Shown: positions 1-11,969, counted from the first letter of the stretch. The stretch is DNA of 64,000 nucleotides from Prosopis cineraria (GCF_029017545.1 NW_026555340.1:16995113-17059112), one strand, 5' to 3'. Numbers and translations are program-made. Notes: a model not told the origin generated them from the letters alone.

Positions 1-216
1 CCAGTGAGAAGAGTGGAGCATATAACTTTGAGTCCGATTAAGAGGGGTAGAGGAAGGCCTAAGAGAACACTCTTGGAAGTTATTGAACGCGATCTCTTAA
101 TTAATAATATTCTTAAAAGCTTGATAAATGATAGAGCACAATGGCGTCTTGCAATCCATGTAGCCGACCCCACCTAGTGGGATAAAGGCTTGTTGTTGTT
201 GTTGTTGTTGTTGTTG
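1..216 (+). mobile_element. 3' end of a non-LTR retrotransposon (LINE, RTE-like)
   Basis: The first frame is open from base 1 to a stop at 175-177. It encodes a basic tail with an RGRGRPKRTLLEV stretch and the ending DRAQWRLAIHVADPT. That ending (W-R-x-A-I-x-V-A-D-P-T) is a hallmark of the reverse transcriptase C-terminus of plant RTE-like LINEs. A perfect (TTG)9 tract follows at 190-216; a simple-repeat tail instead of poly(A) is also usual for that clade. The element continues left of the window. It lies upstream of the ETF-beta exons, so it probably sits in an intron of that gene. The clade assignment is inference; LINE origin is firm. Confidence 0.75.
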
Positions 217-818
217 TAGCCTTCATCTGACTAGATGGGTTTCTTTTTCTTTTTTTTTGTCTCTACAATATTGCTCATGATACTTATTCTTCTTAGATCT
301 GTCCTTTAATCATTATTTTTACTATATTTACCTCTCATACTCGGAAGTATTTCAGAGTACTTCTGTCATTGTTGCATCATTCAAGTCCAAAATTACCTGG
401 CATCATGTTATCAATCAATTAATAAGCTTAGCATAGTATTGGAATGAATTGTGTTTGTCATTTTGCTTCTGTGGTAAAATATAGGTCAACCTTCTAGGTT
501 TGAGATTGCAAGATGGAAGTTTTTGAATTAGCTATTAGGATTTTTAGATGGATTTATTGTCTTTCTATTTTGTTCAGTCTTCATTAAGTTGCAACATGCT
601 TCAGCAATTTTGTTAGAGAAGATACACATAAAAAAAAAAAAAAATAGTTCAAACACATATTGAGTTGTCTGATTTATTTTAAATTATTCAATTCCCAGTA
701 TCTTGTGTTGGGAGGAATTTCGTTGTGCCTTTCATGCAGATTTTGTTACTATTTTTTAATGATTTATTATTTGATATGTTATTGAACCATTTTGTCACTG
801 ACTGCTGCTTTCCAGTAG
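217..818 (+). other. AT-rich non-coding stretch, probably ETF-beta intron
   Basis: No exon of ETF-beta or other coding segment was found between the LINE tail and the exon at 819. The stretch holds poly(T) and poly(A) runs (about 241-258 and 630-645). By position it should be the 3' part of the intron preceding the penultimate ETF-beta exon. Confidence 0.5.
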
Positions 819-913
819 GTTATCCTTGATAAGGAGAAACAGGTAGCTACAGTGGACAGAGAGGTAGATGATGGCATTGAGACCCTCTCTTTGAACTTAC
901 CAGCAGTTATCAC
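819..913 (+). CDS. ETFB: Electron transfer flavoprotein subunit beta, penultimate exon
   Basis: ETF-beta is the small subunit of the mitochondrial flavoprotein that takes electrons from acyl-CoA and branched-chain dehydrogenases and passes them to ETF:ubiquinone oxidoreductase. This exon encodes VILDKEKQVATVDREVDDGI and then ETLSLNLPAVIT, including the conserved VDREVDGG-ETL-LPAVIT segment. The acceptor is TAG before 819 and the donor is GT at 914. The last codon is split (AC + A) and completes at 2259. Upstream exons, including the start codon and the first part of the domain, lie left of the window. No lesions were seen in the two exons present, so the gene may be functional. Confidence 0.92.
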
Positions 914-2258
914 GTAAGTGTTAAATTTTTTTGCTTTAAAGTATGTTGTATCACAATAATACAGGTTCTTGAAATGCTTTGCCCTTTTTACCTTCCCTCT
1001 CTATAGTGCACTTCTGGGTGCCTTGGTGACCTTATATGCAATTATTTATATTTTTATCTTGTCGTTTAATTTATTTATTGACTAAAAATCAAATTTATGT
1101 ATCCAATACTTGACAAAACTGAAATCTTGAAGGACTTGTGAACCTTTTTTCCCATCATCCATTTCTCTAGGTATTAAAAAATGCAAAAGATAAATATCGA
1201 GTGAGATGTAGTGCATTACTGGGCAGTAGTGAGTGAGTGCGCGCATCCACGTTTTAATACTTTTTTGGCTCTTTTTTTTTTGACTCTTTTTTTTTTTTTT
1301 GGTTTTACAGCTATCCTATTTTCTGGTTTCTGCAAATTTATCACAACAATGCATATCATGTTTAACATTGCAAATTAACACTGACATTGTCAAACTGTTA
1401 AGTTGCATTTAACTATTTATGGCTAGGAAACAGCGGCATGGCAACATGACGAAATCTATTATGTCCATATGTAATTTCAGAAAATTGGCACTAGTCAGCG
1501 AATCTTGATAATTCGTTTTATATTATCTTTCTTTGTCATTTGTGAAGATACAAGGATTCTATAACTCTTCTGAATTTAAAGCTTTTGACTGTTTTCTGCA
1601 TTCCTCAGACGAAGAAATATTATTGAGCTTACTTTTCAATATATATTATTCCTTTTGCATCCGGAATAAGGTAATCAAATTTTGTGAAGAAGTAGATTTA
1701 TCTGACTCGACCAGAAAAAGCGAAAGTGACACTAAATGCCTGCTAGTCATCAAATTCAAGTGCTGGTAGGCCTAATTGGAGGTGGTTTGCTACTTAATTT
1801 TTACTATCCATAAAGTTCAGATCCTTAATCTTGTTTGAAGAAAATCAAATCCCTTCCATTCGATTTAACCAGCGCTAATTGACGCAATACTATTCTTATT
1901 ACAGACAGTATTAATTTTTAAATGGCGCTAGTCTCTTCAAAGTTTGTTGTGCCATAGTTTTTGTGCTCGGATCTATTCAGTAGTCTGTGTCAATTTTGTC
2001 AGCGTCTGTGCTGTACTGCTATGTAAGCTGTTACTTTATTTTTTTATTTTTTGACTTAGAGGAGCAGGCACTAATGGTCTGGGGTTACAAGTAAGATTGA
2101 ACTCACAATCTCCCATTTACAGAACAGCTTGTATGCAACTAGACTACAAGCTAATACCATTACTATTATAAACTGCTATAATAGCATAACAACTGTTGTT
2201 AACAAGTATGCTGTGTTTTTCTTGGCATGTAAATTCGTTTTCCTTTTCCTTCATGTAG
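914..2258 (+). other. ETFB: ETF-beta last intron
   Basis: This 1.35-kb GT-AG intron is AT-rich with T tracts at 1261-1310. Open frames inside it (such as one at 1533-1769) show no family resemblance and cross no splice signals. It contains a SINE-like insertion at about 2035-2160, listed separately. Confidence 0.8.
2035..2160 (-). mobile_element. SINE-like (tRNA-derived) remnant in ETF-beta intron
   Basis: Read on the minus strand, the segment starts with a tRNA-A-box-like TAGCTTGTAGTCTAGTTGC. A B-box-like GAGTTCAATCTTA follows. It ends in an A-rich tail, seen as the T/A-rich block at 2035-2058 on the plus strand. That order is the structure of plant tRNA-derived SINEs. Target-site duplications were not found, so the call rests on motif order alone. 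Confidence 0.4.
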
Positions 2259-2484
2259 AACTGATCTGAGACTGAACCAGCCAAGGTATGCAACACTCCC
2301 CAATATAATGAAAGCCAAATCAAAGCCTATAAAGAAGTTCACTCCTCAGGAATTGAATGTTGAAATCAAATCTGATTTGGAGATTGTTCAAGTCACAGAA
2401 CCTCCCAAGAGAAAAGCAGGGATATTGGTTTCTTCTGTGGACGAGCTGATTGACAAACTCAAAAATGAAGCTAATGTCATCTGA
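2259..2484 (+). CDS. ETFB: Electron transfer flavoprotein subunit beta, last exon
   Basis: The exon follows a TTCATGTAG acceptor and completes the split Thr codon. It reads TDLRLNQPRYATLPNIMKAK, which is highly conserved in plant ETF-beta: the TDLRLNxPRYxxLPNIMKAKxKP segment is the ETF-beta signature region. It continues through a plant-type tail (EVTEPPKRKxG-like; here VQVTEPPKRKAG) and SSVDELIDKLKNEANVI to a TGA at 2482-2484. The C-terminus matches the family in length and sequence with no disruption. The 3' UTR follows, with A/T-rich possible poly(A) signals around 2567-2640. Confidence 0.94.
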
Positions 2485-2790
2485 TCTGATTCTTCTCTCT
2501 GCTTGTTAGCTCCAGCTCAGTCACAACTTGCTGTAGAGTAATTACTAATCTGTCAAACATTGAGACTCAAATAATATTTGTGTTTTTATGTGACATGTGG
2601 AATACCCTTGTTAAATATATGACATGAGATTTGAAATTATTATGTGAATGCTTTGATTTTATCGTGTCATGATTGGGAGTGTTCAAGCAGCTTGACAACA
2701 CTTGGATACATGGTTAGCCTTGGGGATCAGCATGGCTTGAAGAAATATATAACACGCGCACACGCGCGCAGACACAGACAGACAGTCAGA

Positions 2791-2812
2791 CAGAGAGAGA
2801 GAGAGAGAGAGA
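2791..2812. repeat. (GA)n microsatellite
   Basis: About 11 GA units preceded by degenerate ACGCGC/CAGACA units from 2750. The run lies just downstream of the ETF-beta 3' UTR. Confidence 0.9.
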
Positions 2813-3350
2813 GGAGTTCTATTTAAAATTTTAATGCAGGGTTTGTTGTATTTTATTTTACCAATAATAACCAGTAAAGCAGCATTACGGCTAATATGAA
2901 GTTTGGCAGGACTAGTCCTTATAGAATCAGTTTCTATCTATTTTCAAAACGCACTTAATTCTTGTTCAGATAGTTGGTTCAAGTTTTCTTTTTAAAAATT
3001 TTCTTTCATTTTTTGTTTTGGCTAAAAAAAAAAAAGAATTTTCTATCACTTAGAAGAAACATCGCTTTTTTAATAAATTGTTTTTTTCTTGATGTAATAA
3101 TTCTTTTATATTAACTATGATACAAAATGTTTTAAAATGTACTAAATTCATAATAGTCTCACTTTTATTCATAAATAATTATGTTGTTGAAAACCGGTAA
3201 CAAGTGTTTCTGTATGAATTTCAATAATTCAAGGTCTCAAAAGTGTTTATAAAGTGGACAACTAATATAATCTGTGTGAGAGAGGGAGGGGGAGTGCCAA
3301 TTTTATTTTTAAAAATTTTTAATTTAGAGATATCTTATAAATTCTTGATA

Positions 3351-3374
3351 ATATATATATATATATATATATAT
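3351..3374. repeat. (AT)n microsatellite
   Basis: Uninterrupted AT dinucleotides, about 12 units, directly left of the partial WAT1 copy. Confidence 0.9.
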
Positions 3375-3429
3375 TTTCATGAATGTAACATCATCACGGT
3401 TTTTTTAGAAGATAATGATGACTAATTTA

Positions 3430-4496
3430 GTGTTGAAGAGCTGCAGGTTGGCTATATTCTACAATCAGAATCTTCACAAGTGTTCTGCAATTGTTTAGTG
3501 CTGTTGATATGATTATGAATCTCCTAGTCACCTTCCTTCTATGATGCTTAAGAAGGACTTATGTGAGTTACTTAAAGGATAATGAAATTTTTAGTTCTTA
3601 AGTTTATTTTAATTATTGATTTGGTCACTCATGTGAGTCTTTTAAATTTTAAAACATCAATTGACTCTCAAAATAAATTCATGTATAAGGTATATTGATG
3701 ATTTGGCATGTATTTTAGCTAAATGAAAACAAATTAAATCAATTTAATTTTTATTAATATAATCATTTACATTATGTTTTGTTCTCTTATTTTTTAAAAT
3801 TTCAAAGTTTTTTTCTCTAACGAAATAATTACACTTCCTTTTATTAATCTATATGACTATCATGAATATTCTATTATTTATATCAACAAATTTTAACAAT
3901 GTTATCTCCTTATTCAATAATAAAGACCAAATCGATAAGTAAAATAAATGGATGAAAATTGAATTTGAAGGACTAAAAATTATGGGATTTCAAAACTGAC
4001 ATTTCAACCTTCTTTTCTAAATTTATGTAAAATTATTAGATTGGTTTATTTGTCTTTGATATAACAGTGATTGAGCCGTGTACTCTTAATTTAATCTACA
4101 GATCTAAAGCTGTTGTTGTAGCAGGAAGTCCTCCAATCTTGTCTAACCTTGAGATGGTCATAGTCTTGTGCGGTTGTATAGACACTAGTCCTTTAGGACT
4201 AAAAAAACTAAAAAGATTAAATTATTTCTTTGGGTTAGACTAAACAAAAAACTAGGCATTCAAACTACTTGGTTCAGTACAATCCTATTAATTTATTTAT
4301 TATAATTATAATTAATTTATTTTTGATAAATTGTAATTGATATTAAGGAGATGATTGTATGAAGATTTGTTAAGTTTGTTTGTAAATTATTGTTATAATG
4401 TAGTATTGTTGAAATTTGTTGAGTGCTGTTTTTGCTAAAATTATAAATTTAAATCATTTAGACTATAACAGAAATATTTTTTTCTTATTGTTGGAA

Positions 4497-4547
<51 letters not shown>

Positions 4548-5180
4548 AGTGGTTTTACTATCTTAATTGAGTTTATTAGATTGAAATGTATTATTGCCTC
4601 TCATAGAGGAAAAAAAGAAAAAAAAAGAAAAGCTAAGTGAGTACTCAACTAACAGGACCAGTTTCCTAATCCTATAGACCAAGTTTGGTCCTGTTAATCT
4701 TTGGATTATCACTGGACAAGACTGAATCACGGGTTGCCTAACTCAATCCTTTTCATGAAAGAGACCGAACTTTGGGTGAGGGTAAAGTCCAGTACCATCC
4801 TGCTGTTTGTGCAGCCCCACTACAAAGTAACATAAGACACTGGGTACTAAAACTTCCTCTAAGTTTCATCTCAAGTTGAATTACTGTGTTGGGATTTCTA
4901 GAAATGAACAATCTATTTAATACATAAAGAGTTATGTATAAAATTGAAAATAGAAGAGACGAAAGTCGATGCTTTGAAAATCAAAAGAAATTAATGTAAT
5001 TTTTTGCAAAATTTTAAAGTAACCATGACATTATAAAACCTATGATGGATGCAATCACATTTGAGTTTCTAATACAGAGACATAGGTTATTAACTACAAC
5101 AAAATACTCCTTTCAATCCTATTTATCAAAAAAGCTAACTAATTTCACAGTTTTTAAGAAGTGGTAATTGATAAAATCTC
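3430..5180 (-). pseudogene. Decayed partial duplicate of the 3' end of the WAT1-like gene
   Basis: Three blocks align in order with the 3' part of the WAT1-like pseudogene to the right. Block 3445-3560 matches the last exon (7680-7860). Block 3990-4110 matches 7880-8010. Block 4815-5170 matches 8030-8370. The last-exon block lacks roughly 45 bp that encode the final membrane segment. Two extra pieces, about 3560-3990 and 4116-4810, are absent from the other copy and look like later insertions; the second contains a (TTA)16 tract at 4498-4545. The copy is shorter and noncoding. It most likely arose from a local tandem duplication with truncation. Confidence 0.75.
4498..4545. repeat. (TTA)16 microsatellite
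   Basis: Pure TTA repeats inside an insertion that interrupts the partial WAT1 copy. Any isoleucine-rich frame here is a product of the repeat. Confidence 0.95.
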
Positions 5181-7150
5181 ATTGGAATTACTATGCCGTT
5201 GTCGGAGGGAGTAGCAGCACATTAAACACAGCCACCACATGCTCCCACACGCCACCTACACAATTTTGGTGTCGAAGCTTTTGGTGGCGCGTGTAAACCC
5301 CGTGCACTATTGTCCACCACAATGTCTAAGGACTCTATTGAACAGTGCTATCTGAGTTCTCTTGTGGGGTAGTGTGAGCCAATAAGGCCTCAAACATCAC
5401 ACACAAAACAGCCCTAGTGTAATGTACACTCTATCTCATGGAATCTATGGCCTAACAAAAACCTAATGATGTTTTTGGATCTTTTACTCTGATATCATGT
5501 GAATGTTTAGAGGAGAAAATATTACTCTTGTCATTCATATTGGTATATATACACACACACAACATAAGAGAAGACAATGAAGCAAAGATTAATATAGTCT
5601 AATAAATATTGTACAATAATGACTCAATATTCCCATAAAAATAAAACAATTAATACACAAAATTTGAAGATACTAAAGACATGGGAAAACAAAAACAACA
5701 GATATAATGGGCCACGCATGACATACAACCTCAAGACATAAAGAACTAAATAAAAAATGACAAAAATAAAATAACTCAACATAACAACATTTTGGCCCCT
5801 CAAATAGTCACTTGATAGGAACCAAAATCAAAACCAAACTAACACCATCATGACGAAGCTCTTAATGAAATGAGAATGAGCTTGTCTTGTAAGGATACTT
5901 AGCAAACAACTGTGATCCTAAGTATTAAACTTTGTTGATTTTAGATATATATTAAGTTTATCTTTCCATGAAAACAGAGGGATCACAATTTGCATTTGGG
6001 AGATTGTCTCATATTGAATAAGTGAGAAAAGGGCCACTTTTTTATGAAGGAGTCATGGGTAGAGGTTGTCCCCCATCTCTAGGGATAAGACCAAGATATG
6101 AAATGGCGAAAACCAAATAATACTATGTTGATGGTGAAATTTTGGAACAAAGCAAGTAGATAGATATGACTATGTTAACTCTATGGTCAGTAGAGAGAGG
6201 GATTTCTATCAAATAGCTTGAGTCAATTTGATAGGACTTTCCTTACATTTATATACTTTCAATCTATTCTTTAGTTAATCAATGTAAAACTTTTCAATAC
6301 ATTCTAATACTAAGCAGCGAGAAGATGTATCACCTTGAACACACATATAACCTAAGGCATTAAACAAAAAAGAGCAATGTTTATATGCATTTTCATAGGT
6401 ATGCAAGGTTGCTTGGAAGAACATCATCTTCCACCAAATGTGTAGCAAAACTTATATCATCAATGGGGTAAGATAGAGGATCAAAAGCATAACATAAAGA
6501 AGGTCCTTCTAAGGGAGAGAAAAGGAAAAATTATAAATAGATCCAAGTAAAAAAGTTAATAACAAAAATTTCTTAAATTTGAACCATTACCTAAAGGTCC
6601 TAAGGGATCTAATTATAATTTGAAAATTGTGTGAAAAGCATATTAATATTAATTCTTTGACCAATGTTGACCCTTTTCCCTTTGACTAGTTTGACTTTTG
6701 GCACCAACCACTGAACAGTTGATGGAAAGGTCTTCTGCCAACCATTGGATCACATCATCAAGTGACTATTTGGTGGCCTATTATTAAATTAAATTACAAG
6801 CATAAATCTACAATCTCAATATCAACTTGTGACATTCATTAGTGTTTATTAGACAAGCTCATCAAATTTTACAAATTCTTTTAAAAAAAATTTCAACCAT
6901 TTTTTGATTAATTTATTGAAATTTTACCCTCTTCTTTACCATTTTTTACCTCATAAATAAAGTGCAATGTTTCCCCTATTATTTGATGGTTTACAATTTC
7001 CCAAGCAAAATTTGTGAATTCAAAAATAAAATATACCATTAATTCTGTGTTTTTCCCTATGTGTAATGATTTGAAAATTTCAATCCCGTTCTGGGAAAGC
7101 AACTATTTCAACTTTTAGTGTAGTGTGTGAAAGAGTTTTTAATAACTTAA
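5181..7150. other. Intergenic stretch with probable old retroelement debris
   Basis: No gene is supported. At 5498-5506 an imperfect complement of the initiator-tRNA-Met primer-binding site (ACTCTGATATCAT) appears, as it would for an LTR element on the minus strand. The surrounding 5200-5470 is less AT-rich than its neighbours and has no open frame. No matching pair of LTRs could be seen. Positions 6640-6790 are a second slightly GC-richer patch that I could not identify. Confidence 0.3.
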
Positions 7151-7445
7151 GTCACGTTTGCTTACTAGAATAAAATGAAATGAAATAAATTGAAAAAATA
7201 AAGACAAAAATGAACTAAATCATGCTTCTTCTCATAGTAAGTATGATAAAACTCATTAATATATACTATAAATGTTGGAATTATTATACCCTCCAAAAAT
7301 CTCATGAATTATGATTCCCAATCTCATGAACTACATTACCACTTGCCCTTATGAATGTGCTCATTTATTCCCTTTGATCATCTTATTTTTACCTTTATTT
7401 TTTTAATACATTCCATTCTATTTTATTCTAGTGAGTAAACGTGAC
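7151..7445. mobile_element. MITE with about 37-bp terminal inverted repeats
   Basis: The left end reads GTCACGTTTGCTTACTAGAA. The right end, reverse-complemented, reads GTCACGTTTACTCACTAGAA. Similarity continues for about 37 bp (TAAAAT-rich). The interior is AT-rich, about 220 bp, and noncoding. No clear target-site duplication was seen, so the superfamily is open; ends of this type are often assigned to PIF/Harbinger-like MITEs. It lies just 3' of the WAT1-like pseudogene. Confidence 0.7.
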
Positions 7446-10229
7446 CAGAGATTAGCAAGCTTCTCAATTGTACTATGTATTATTGATATTGATATATTAC
7501 AATCATGCTAGTTTGACATCATATTATAAATAGATGCAAAATACAAAAATTGATTTGTCATGTAAACTAATTTGAAGGTAGATTTACCAAAATATCCCTA
7601 TGCCAATAAGGCTTTGCACATTTCAATTAAATCTAAATTAAGCCATTGCTTCTTTCTTGAAGAATAATAAATCATTCCTTTGAGGTCAGGCTGGTTATAT
7701 TCTGCAATCAGAATCTTCACAAGTGTTCTGCAATTGTTGTTTAGTGTTGTTGATATGATTATGAATCTCTTGGTCACCTTCCTTGCCCTATAACAGCAAG
7801 TAGAAACCAATGATGACAGTAATTGCTCCAATGATGCTGAAGAAGAACTTATGTGAGTATAAGTAAATTAAATTACAATTTCAAAACTAATGCTTCAACC
7901 CATCTTATCTAACTTCATGTTAGAACTTTTAGATTGGTTTATTTATTATTGCTATAGCAGTGGTTGGGCTACATGCTCTTGATTTGATTTACAGGTCCAA
8001 ATCTGTTGTTGCTATAGCTACAAAATAACAAAAGACAATGTATTATGAAACTTCCTCTAACCAAGTTTCATTTCATTTGGAATTAAGTTTTACGGATTTC
8101 TAAAAATATAATAGTTTATTTAATACAAGAGAGTTATGCATAAAATTGAAATTAGAAGAAATGAGAGTTTGTGTTTTGAAACTGCATAAGTGAATGTAAT
8201 TTATAGTAAAATTTAAAAGTAACCTTGATAGTATAAAAGCTATGCTGTAACCACATTCAAGTTACTGACATAGAGACATAGATTATTAGCTGCAACAACA
8301 CATTCTCTTTGATCCTATTTATAGGGCAAAGCTGACTAATTTTGCAATTTTTAAGAAGTGGTAGTTAATATCTTAAACTTGTAGAAAATGTGTGACTTCT
8401 AATTTTGTCCTTTACTAAAATTAATGATCATAATAAAATATTGTATAGAAATTAAAAGCATGCCAACAATTTGTTGCAATTAAAGAAGGATAAGGTTGGA
8501 AAAGAATTTACTTATCACATCTTTACCCTATATTTAGAACTAAGTATATTTTTAAAACTTTGTCCTTTAATTAAAATATGAGAGAGTATATTTTCTTCTC
8601 GTGTATCACACGAAGGATGAAGTAAGATGTATTATTTATGGTTTATGAATAGTGTGGCTTAAAACATTGACTCATCACTTTGTTTTTCTTTTGAAAAAAA
8701 AAAGATGAGTGAGGAATTGTTACATACCTACCCAAATAAAGTTTCTTACCAAAGACAAAGTATGCTAAAATAGCCACTAGCACTATAGAGAGTGGGTTAA
8801 ATATAGTGACAAAAACTAGCCCTTTTTGCTCTGTTCACCATAGTTGATGAAGACTAACAACCCAGAAGTGACAATTCCCTACCAATAATCATTATCATTG
8901 ATGCAATTAAACATAAATAAAGTGAGATATATGAGGTCTGGTATTGAACTTACACCATAAATGGTGGACTAGAGATCAATATTTAAGCCTATGACCCAAG
9001 CTGATGGTTGTGTTGTACTATTACAGTGAAAATAGCTGATTGTGCTGCTCCAACAAAACAACTCCAGGCTGTGAGTGATAGTTGAGCAAGATATCTTCTC
9101 AAAGTCATTGCCTACAATTTCACACTTACATTGCATCACTATACTTCTCCACTACAATTCTTTTTGGCCCCTAGTTATTCACTGCAAGTTTTAAATAAAC
9201 TAGATACATATTCATGTATATTGTACAGAATCTAGTAAATGAGATATATTGTTCATGACTTATGAATAGTATGACTTACTATTGCTTTAAGATTCATTGG
9301 TCATCACCACAAAAAAGTAAAGCTTTAAGTAGATATTACACTTTAATTTGTCCTTATTCTAAACCAAGAGAGCTTAAATTTGTGAGACGATTCCAAAATA
9401 AACAACTCTGGCTTCTCTATAGAACTTATCATATGTTAATTTGTGTATGTGTAAATTTATCTATTTATATGAAAGAGATAGTTATACTTTTTGAATATAT
9501 ATAAGGCCACGACCTAAGTCATATGGAAAAAAGAAACAAACTAAATCATATTAGAGTTCAAAAAGTTCTTATATCCTTGAGGTGGATCATGTAAAATCAT
9601 TATGTTGAATGTTTCATGATCAGTGCGACAAGTAAGTCAGTCAACACAACTGTTACTAGATAGAAATATTTTATTTTTGAATTTTTTTAAAATCAAAATA
9701 TGAGAAGCTTTTGGTTTGATCTGCAAGTGATTTATAGAAATCACTACGAAAAGAAGCTAGACTACTTACTAAGCGAGGGTCTAAGAGAAGCAATGTAAAT
9801 TGCAATTGATAAATAAGACATACTGTAAACCCTAATATAATAGGAAGTTGATAAAGATGTGAGGGATCAAATCAGACCTACATAATGAACCTAACAGACC
9901 ATGTTATGCAGCTTGAGACAATGAGAATTGAACCCTTTAACCAGTCTTCATGGATAGGAGCAGCAGAGTTGCCATGAATCTGAAATAGAGGATAATGCCC
10001 CAAATTCCTTATAGCAGGTCCTTTGTATAGTGTCATAGTCATTACACCACCGAGTGATAACAAAGTTCCAAGAACTTTTGCTACACCTCTTGGATGAAAA
10101 ATATCAACAACCTCCAACATGCATTATTCTTTTTTTTTTTGAGTTCTTTTACTGTAAAGAGAAATGATAACAATTTTCTTTTCAACAAAGTTACATGCTT
10201 CATTTTATTCTTTTTTTGCTTTCACTTCG

Positions 10230-10390
10230 GTACTCTAGATCTTTGACCTATATTAACCTGGTTGCCAACATGCAGGCACCTCTTTATGGGGCATACCTCC
10301 CACTGAGAATTAAATTGCTGCTACATGCTTAAGGCTTAAAATTGAAACCTTTGGTTCAGCAAGACCAACTCCCTAACCAATTGATCCAAG
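10230..10390 (-). mobile_element. SINE-like remnant inside WAT1-like intron 3
   Basis: Minus-strand reading gives an A-box-like GGATCAATTGGTTAGGGAG, then GGTTTCAATTTTAAG as a weak B-box. A body follows with GTGGGAGGTATGCCCCATAA. The order resembles tRNA-derived plant SINEs. No duplication of target sequence was identified. Confidence 0.35.
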
Positions 10391-10941
10391 TTCTTGATGG
10401 TCATGTTTCTTTTTATTCTATATGCTAAACAAGTTGAATTAAACTAAATAGTATATATAAAAATATAAAATATATATTATATGAAAGTTAATTTTTTAAA
10501 CTATGACTTTACTATTCTTGAATGCTAAGCCCAAAAAATATTGAAGACTCTTGATTGAAAAAAGTTAATGTAAGATGACATTTATGTTCTTAAATATAAA
10601 AAAAATATCATGAAAAAGCATGAGTGGTAATAACAAAATATAATAAAATTATTTACTTTAATTTTTGTGTAACAAAAAATGAATCTTTTTTTTTCATTTA
10701 AGAACAGTAGATGAGGCTTTAGGATTACCAATTTCAAATCACCAAAAAAAGAAAAGAAGAAAGCTAACCTGAGTACAATCGCAATGATGAAGGTGATGGA
10801 AGCTATGGTGTTGAGCATGGAAGCAACAAAGGTTGGAGAGATATATCTCAGGCTTGCAAAGTAAATGTTCAGAGTCAAACTTACCCTAAAATTCATGAAA
10901 ATTAATTGAACACATTAAAATTAAATCTCTATATTGTGTCA

Positions 10942-10942
<1 letters not shown>

Positions 10943-10972
<30 letters not shown>

Positions 10973-10992
10973 ATTATTATTATTATTATTAT
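10943..10992. repeat. Compound (TTG)n(TTA)n microsatellite
   Basis: About ten TTG units run directly into about seven TTA units, within intron 2 of the WAT1-like pseudogene. Confidence 0.9.
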
Positions 10993-11961
10993 GTAGAAAT
11001 ATCCACTTTCTTTTCTTCTTTCTTACCCCAGCATAGAAAGCACAAAAATTTCCAGGAACAAAGTCACTGTCATCTTTGGTCTCATCTTTCTGCAAGAAAC
11101 TATATATCCAAATTAAATTTCTATTGTCAAACCTGTAGTCAGTAATTTGCATGAAAATCAAGGAGAAAATAGACAAAGGGCAAAGTAATTTCTGCAACCT
11201 ATCAGCTTGTGAATAGTATTATTGTTTCTTGGCGAGGATCCAATAGTATCAACTAATAATCATAGTTCAGTTGGGTCAAGTCTCAAACAAGATATATATG
11301 CTCAGTTCTTTCATTTATAAGGCATGAACTTAACATCAAAGACATTTTTTTAATATAAGGCCACGGGTAAAACTGTGCAAAAAAAGCAAAAATAAGTTAA
11401 ATCTTTTGACAATAAATCTCTACAATCAAAGTGATGGGTGGTTTAGGATCCTAACACCGAAATTATCTTGTTGCACCTTATGAGAAAGCTAGTCCACACA
11501 GATATTAGCCTATTGAAGACGTGATCAAAAGTAATAATTCAATCTAGATTATGAGATATTCAATCCTTTTCACTCAATCCAACCATTATTGGTAACTATT
11601 TAAATATTTTTCAAAATATGCTTATGTGCATACGTACGTGTGCAGGTGATCATATAAGATAAGTGTGAATTTATTACCTCTCAAGGAAGTAAGCAAAAGG
11701 AAACATAACTAGGCTAGCCACAATATGCCTGTAGGTTACATAAACATGAGGATTCATCCCATGGTTGAAGGAAGCTTCAGTGATGAAATACAATAAGGTA
11801 TAGCCAATCTGAGATGCAATCATGAGCAAATGTGGCTTGAACTTTTTGTACAAACCAAAGCAAGAGCATATTTTTCTCTCCATATAGAAGATGCAGAATG
11901 ATCTTTCTCACTCATTCACAAGCTAGCTCCGAAGAAGAAGAAGTACAAGAAGATGCTTCTG

Positions 11962-11969
11962 TTTTTATA
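11962..11969 (-). promoter_or_regulatory. Possible TATA box of the WAT1-like pseudogene
   Basis: TATAAAAA on the minus strand, about 80 bp upstream of the ATG at 11883. That leaves room for a transcription start and a 5' UTR of about 50 nt. Position and sequence only. Confidence 0.4.

Larger units (their letters stand above)
2485..3429 (+). other. ETF-beta 3' UTR and intergenic spacer with microsatellites
   Basis: The 3' UTR probably ends near 2570-2640. A compound microsatellite lies at 2750-2812 (AC/GC alternation, then CAGA units, then a pure GA run from about 2791). An (AT)n run lies at 3351-3374. No coding segment is supported; short frames here are products of the repeats. Confidence 0.6.
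7695..11883 (-). pseudogene. WAT1-related (nodulin MtN21/EamA) transporter pseudogene, seven exons
   Basis: WAT1-like proteins are ten-helix drug/metabolite-type transporters of plant membranes. Exons on the minus strand: 1, 11678-11883 (start MERKICSCFGLYKKFKPHL); 2, 11027-11089; 3, 10769-10885 (FASLRYISPTFVASMLNTIA); 4, 9878-10118 (HPRGVAKVLGT, GNSAAPIHEDWLKGS); 5, 8954-9111 (RRYLAQLSLTAW); 6, 8728-8878 (AILAYFVFGKKLYLG); 7, 7695-7836 (ending in a terminal stop at 7695). Exon order and phases match the family. Lesions: the acceptor before exon 4 reads AT instead of AG (10119-10120); a TAG replaces the last codon of exon 4 (9878-9880); exon 5 has a 1-bp frameshift and a stop in the DL-STIY segment; exon 6 has a frameshift after the EQ-KKG segment; exon 7 has a TAG within the LLL-GKE motif. 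No functional full-length product is likely. Confidence 0.9.

Noticed and set aside
1533..1769. 78-codon frame within the ETF-beta intron
   Set aside because: No homology recognised, no splice continuity with ETF-beta exons, AT-rich codon use as in intron.
4416..4640. Isoleucine-rich open frame
   Set aside because: It is a translation of the (TTA)16 repeat.
10906..11145. Open frames with long Cys/Tyr or Asn runs on both strands
   Set aside because: They come from the TTG/TTA microsatellite in WAT1-like intron 2; the real exon uses a different frame.
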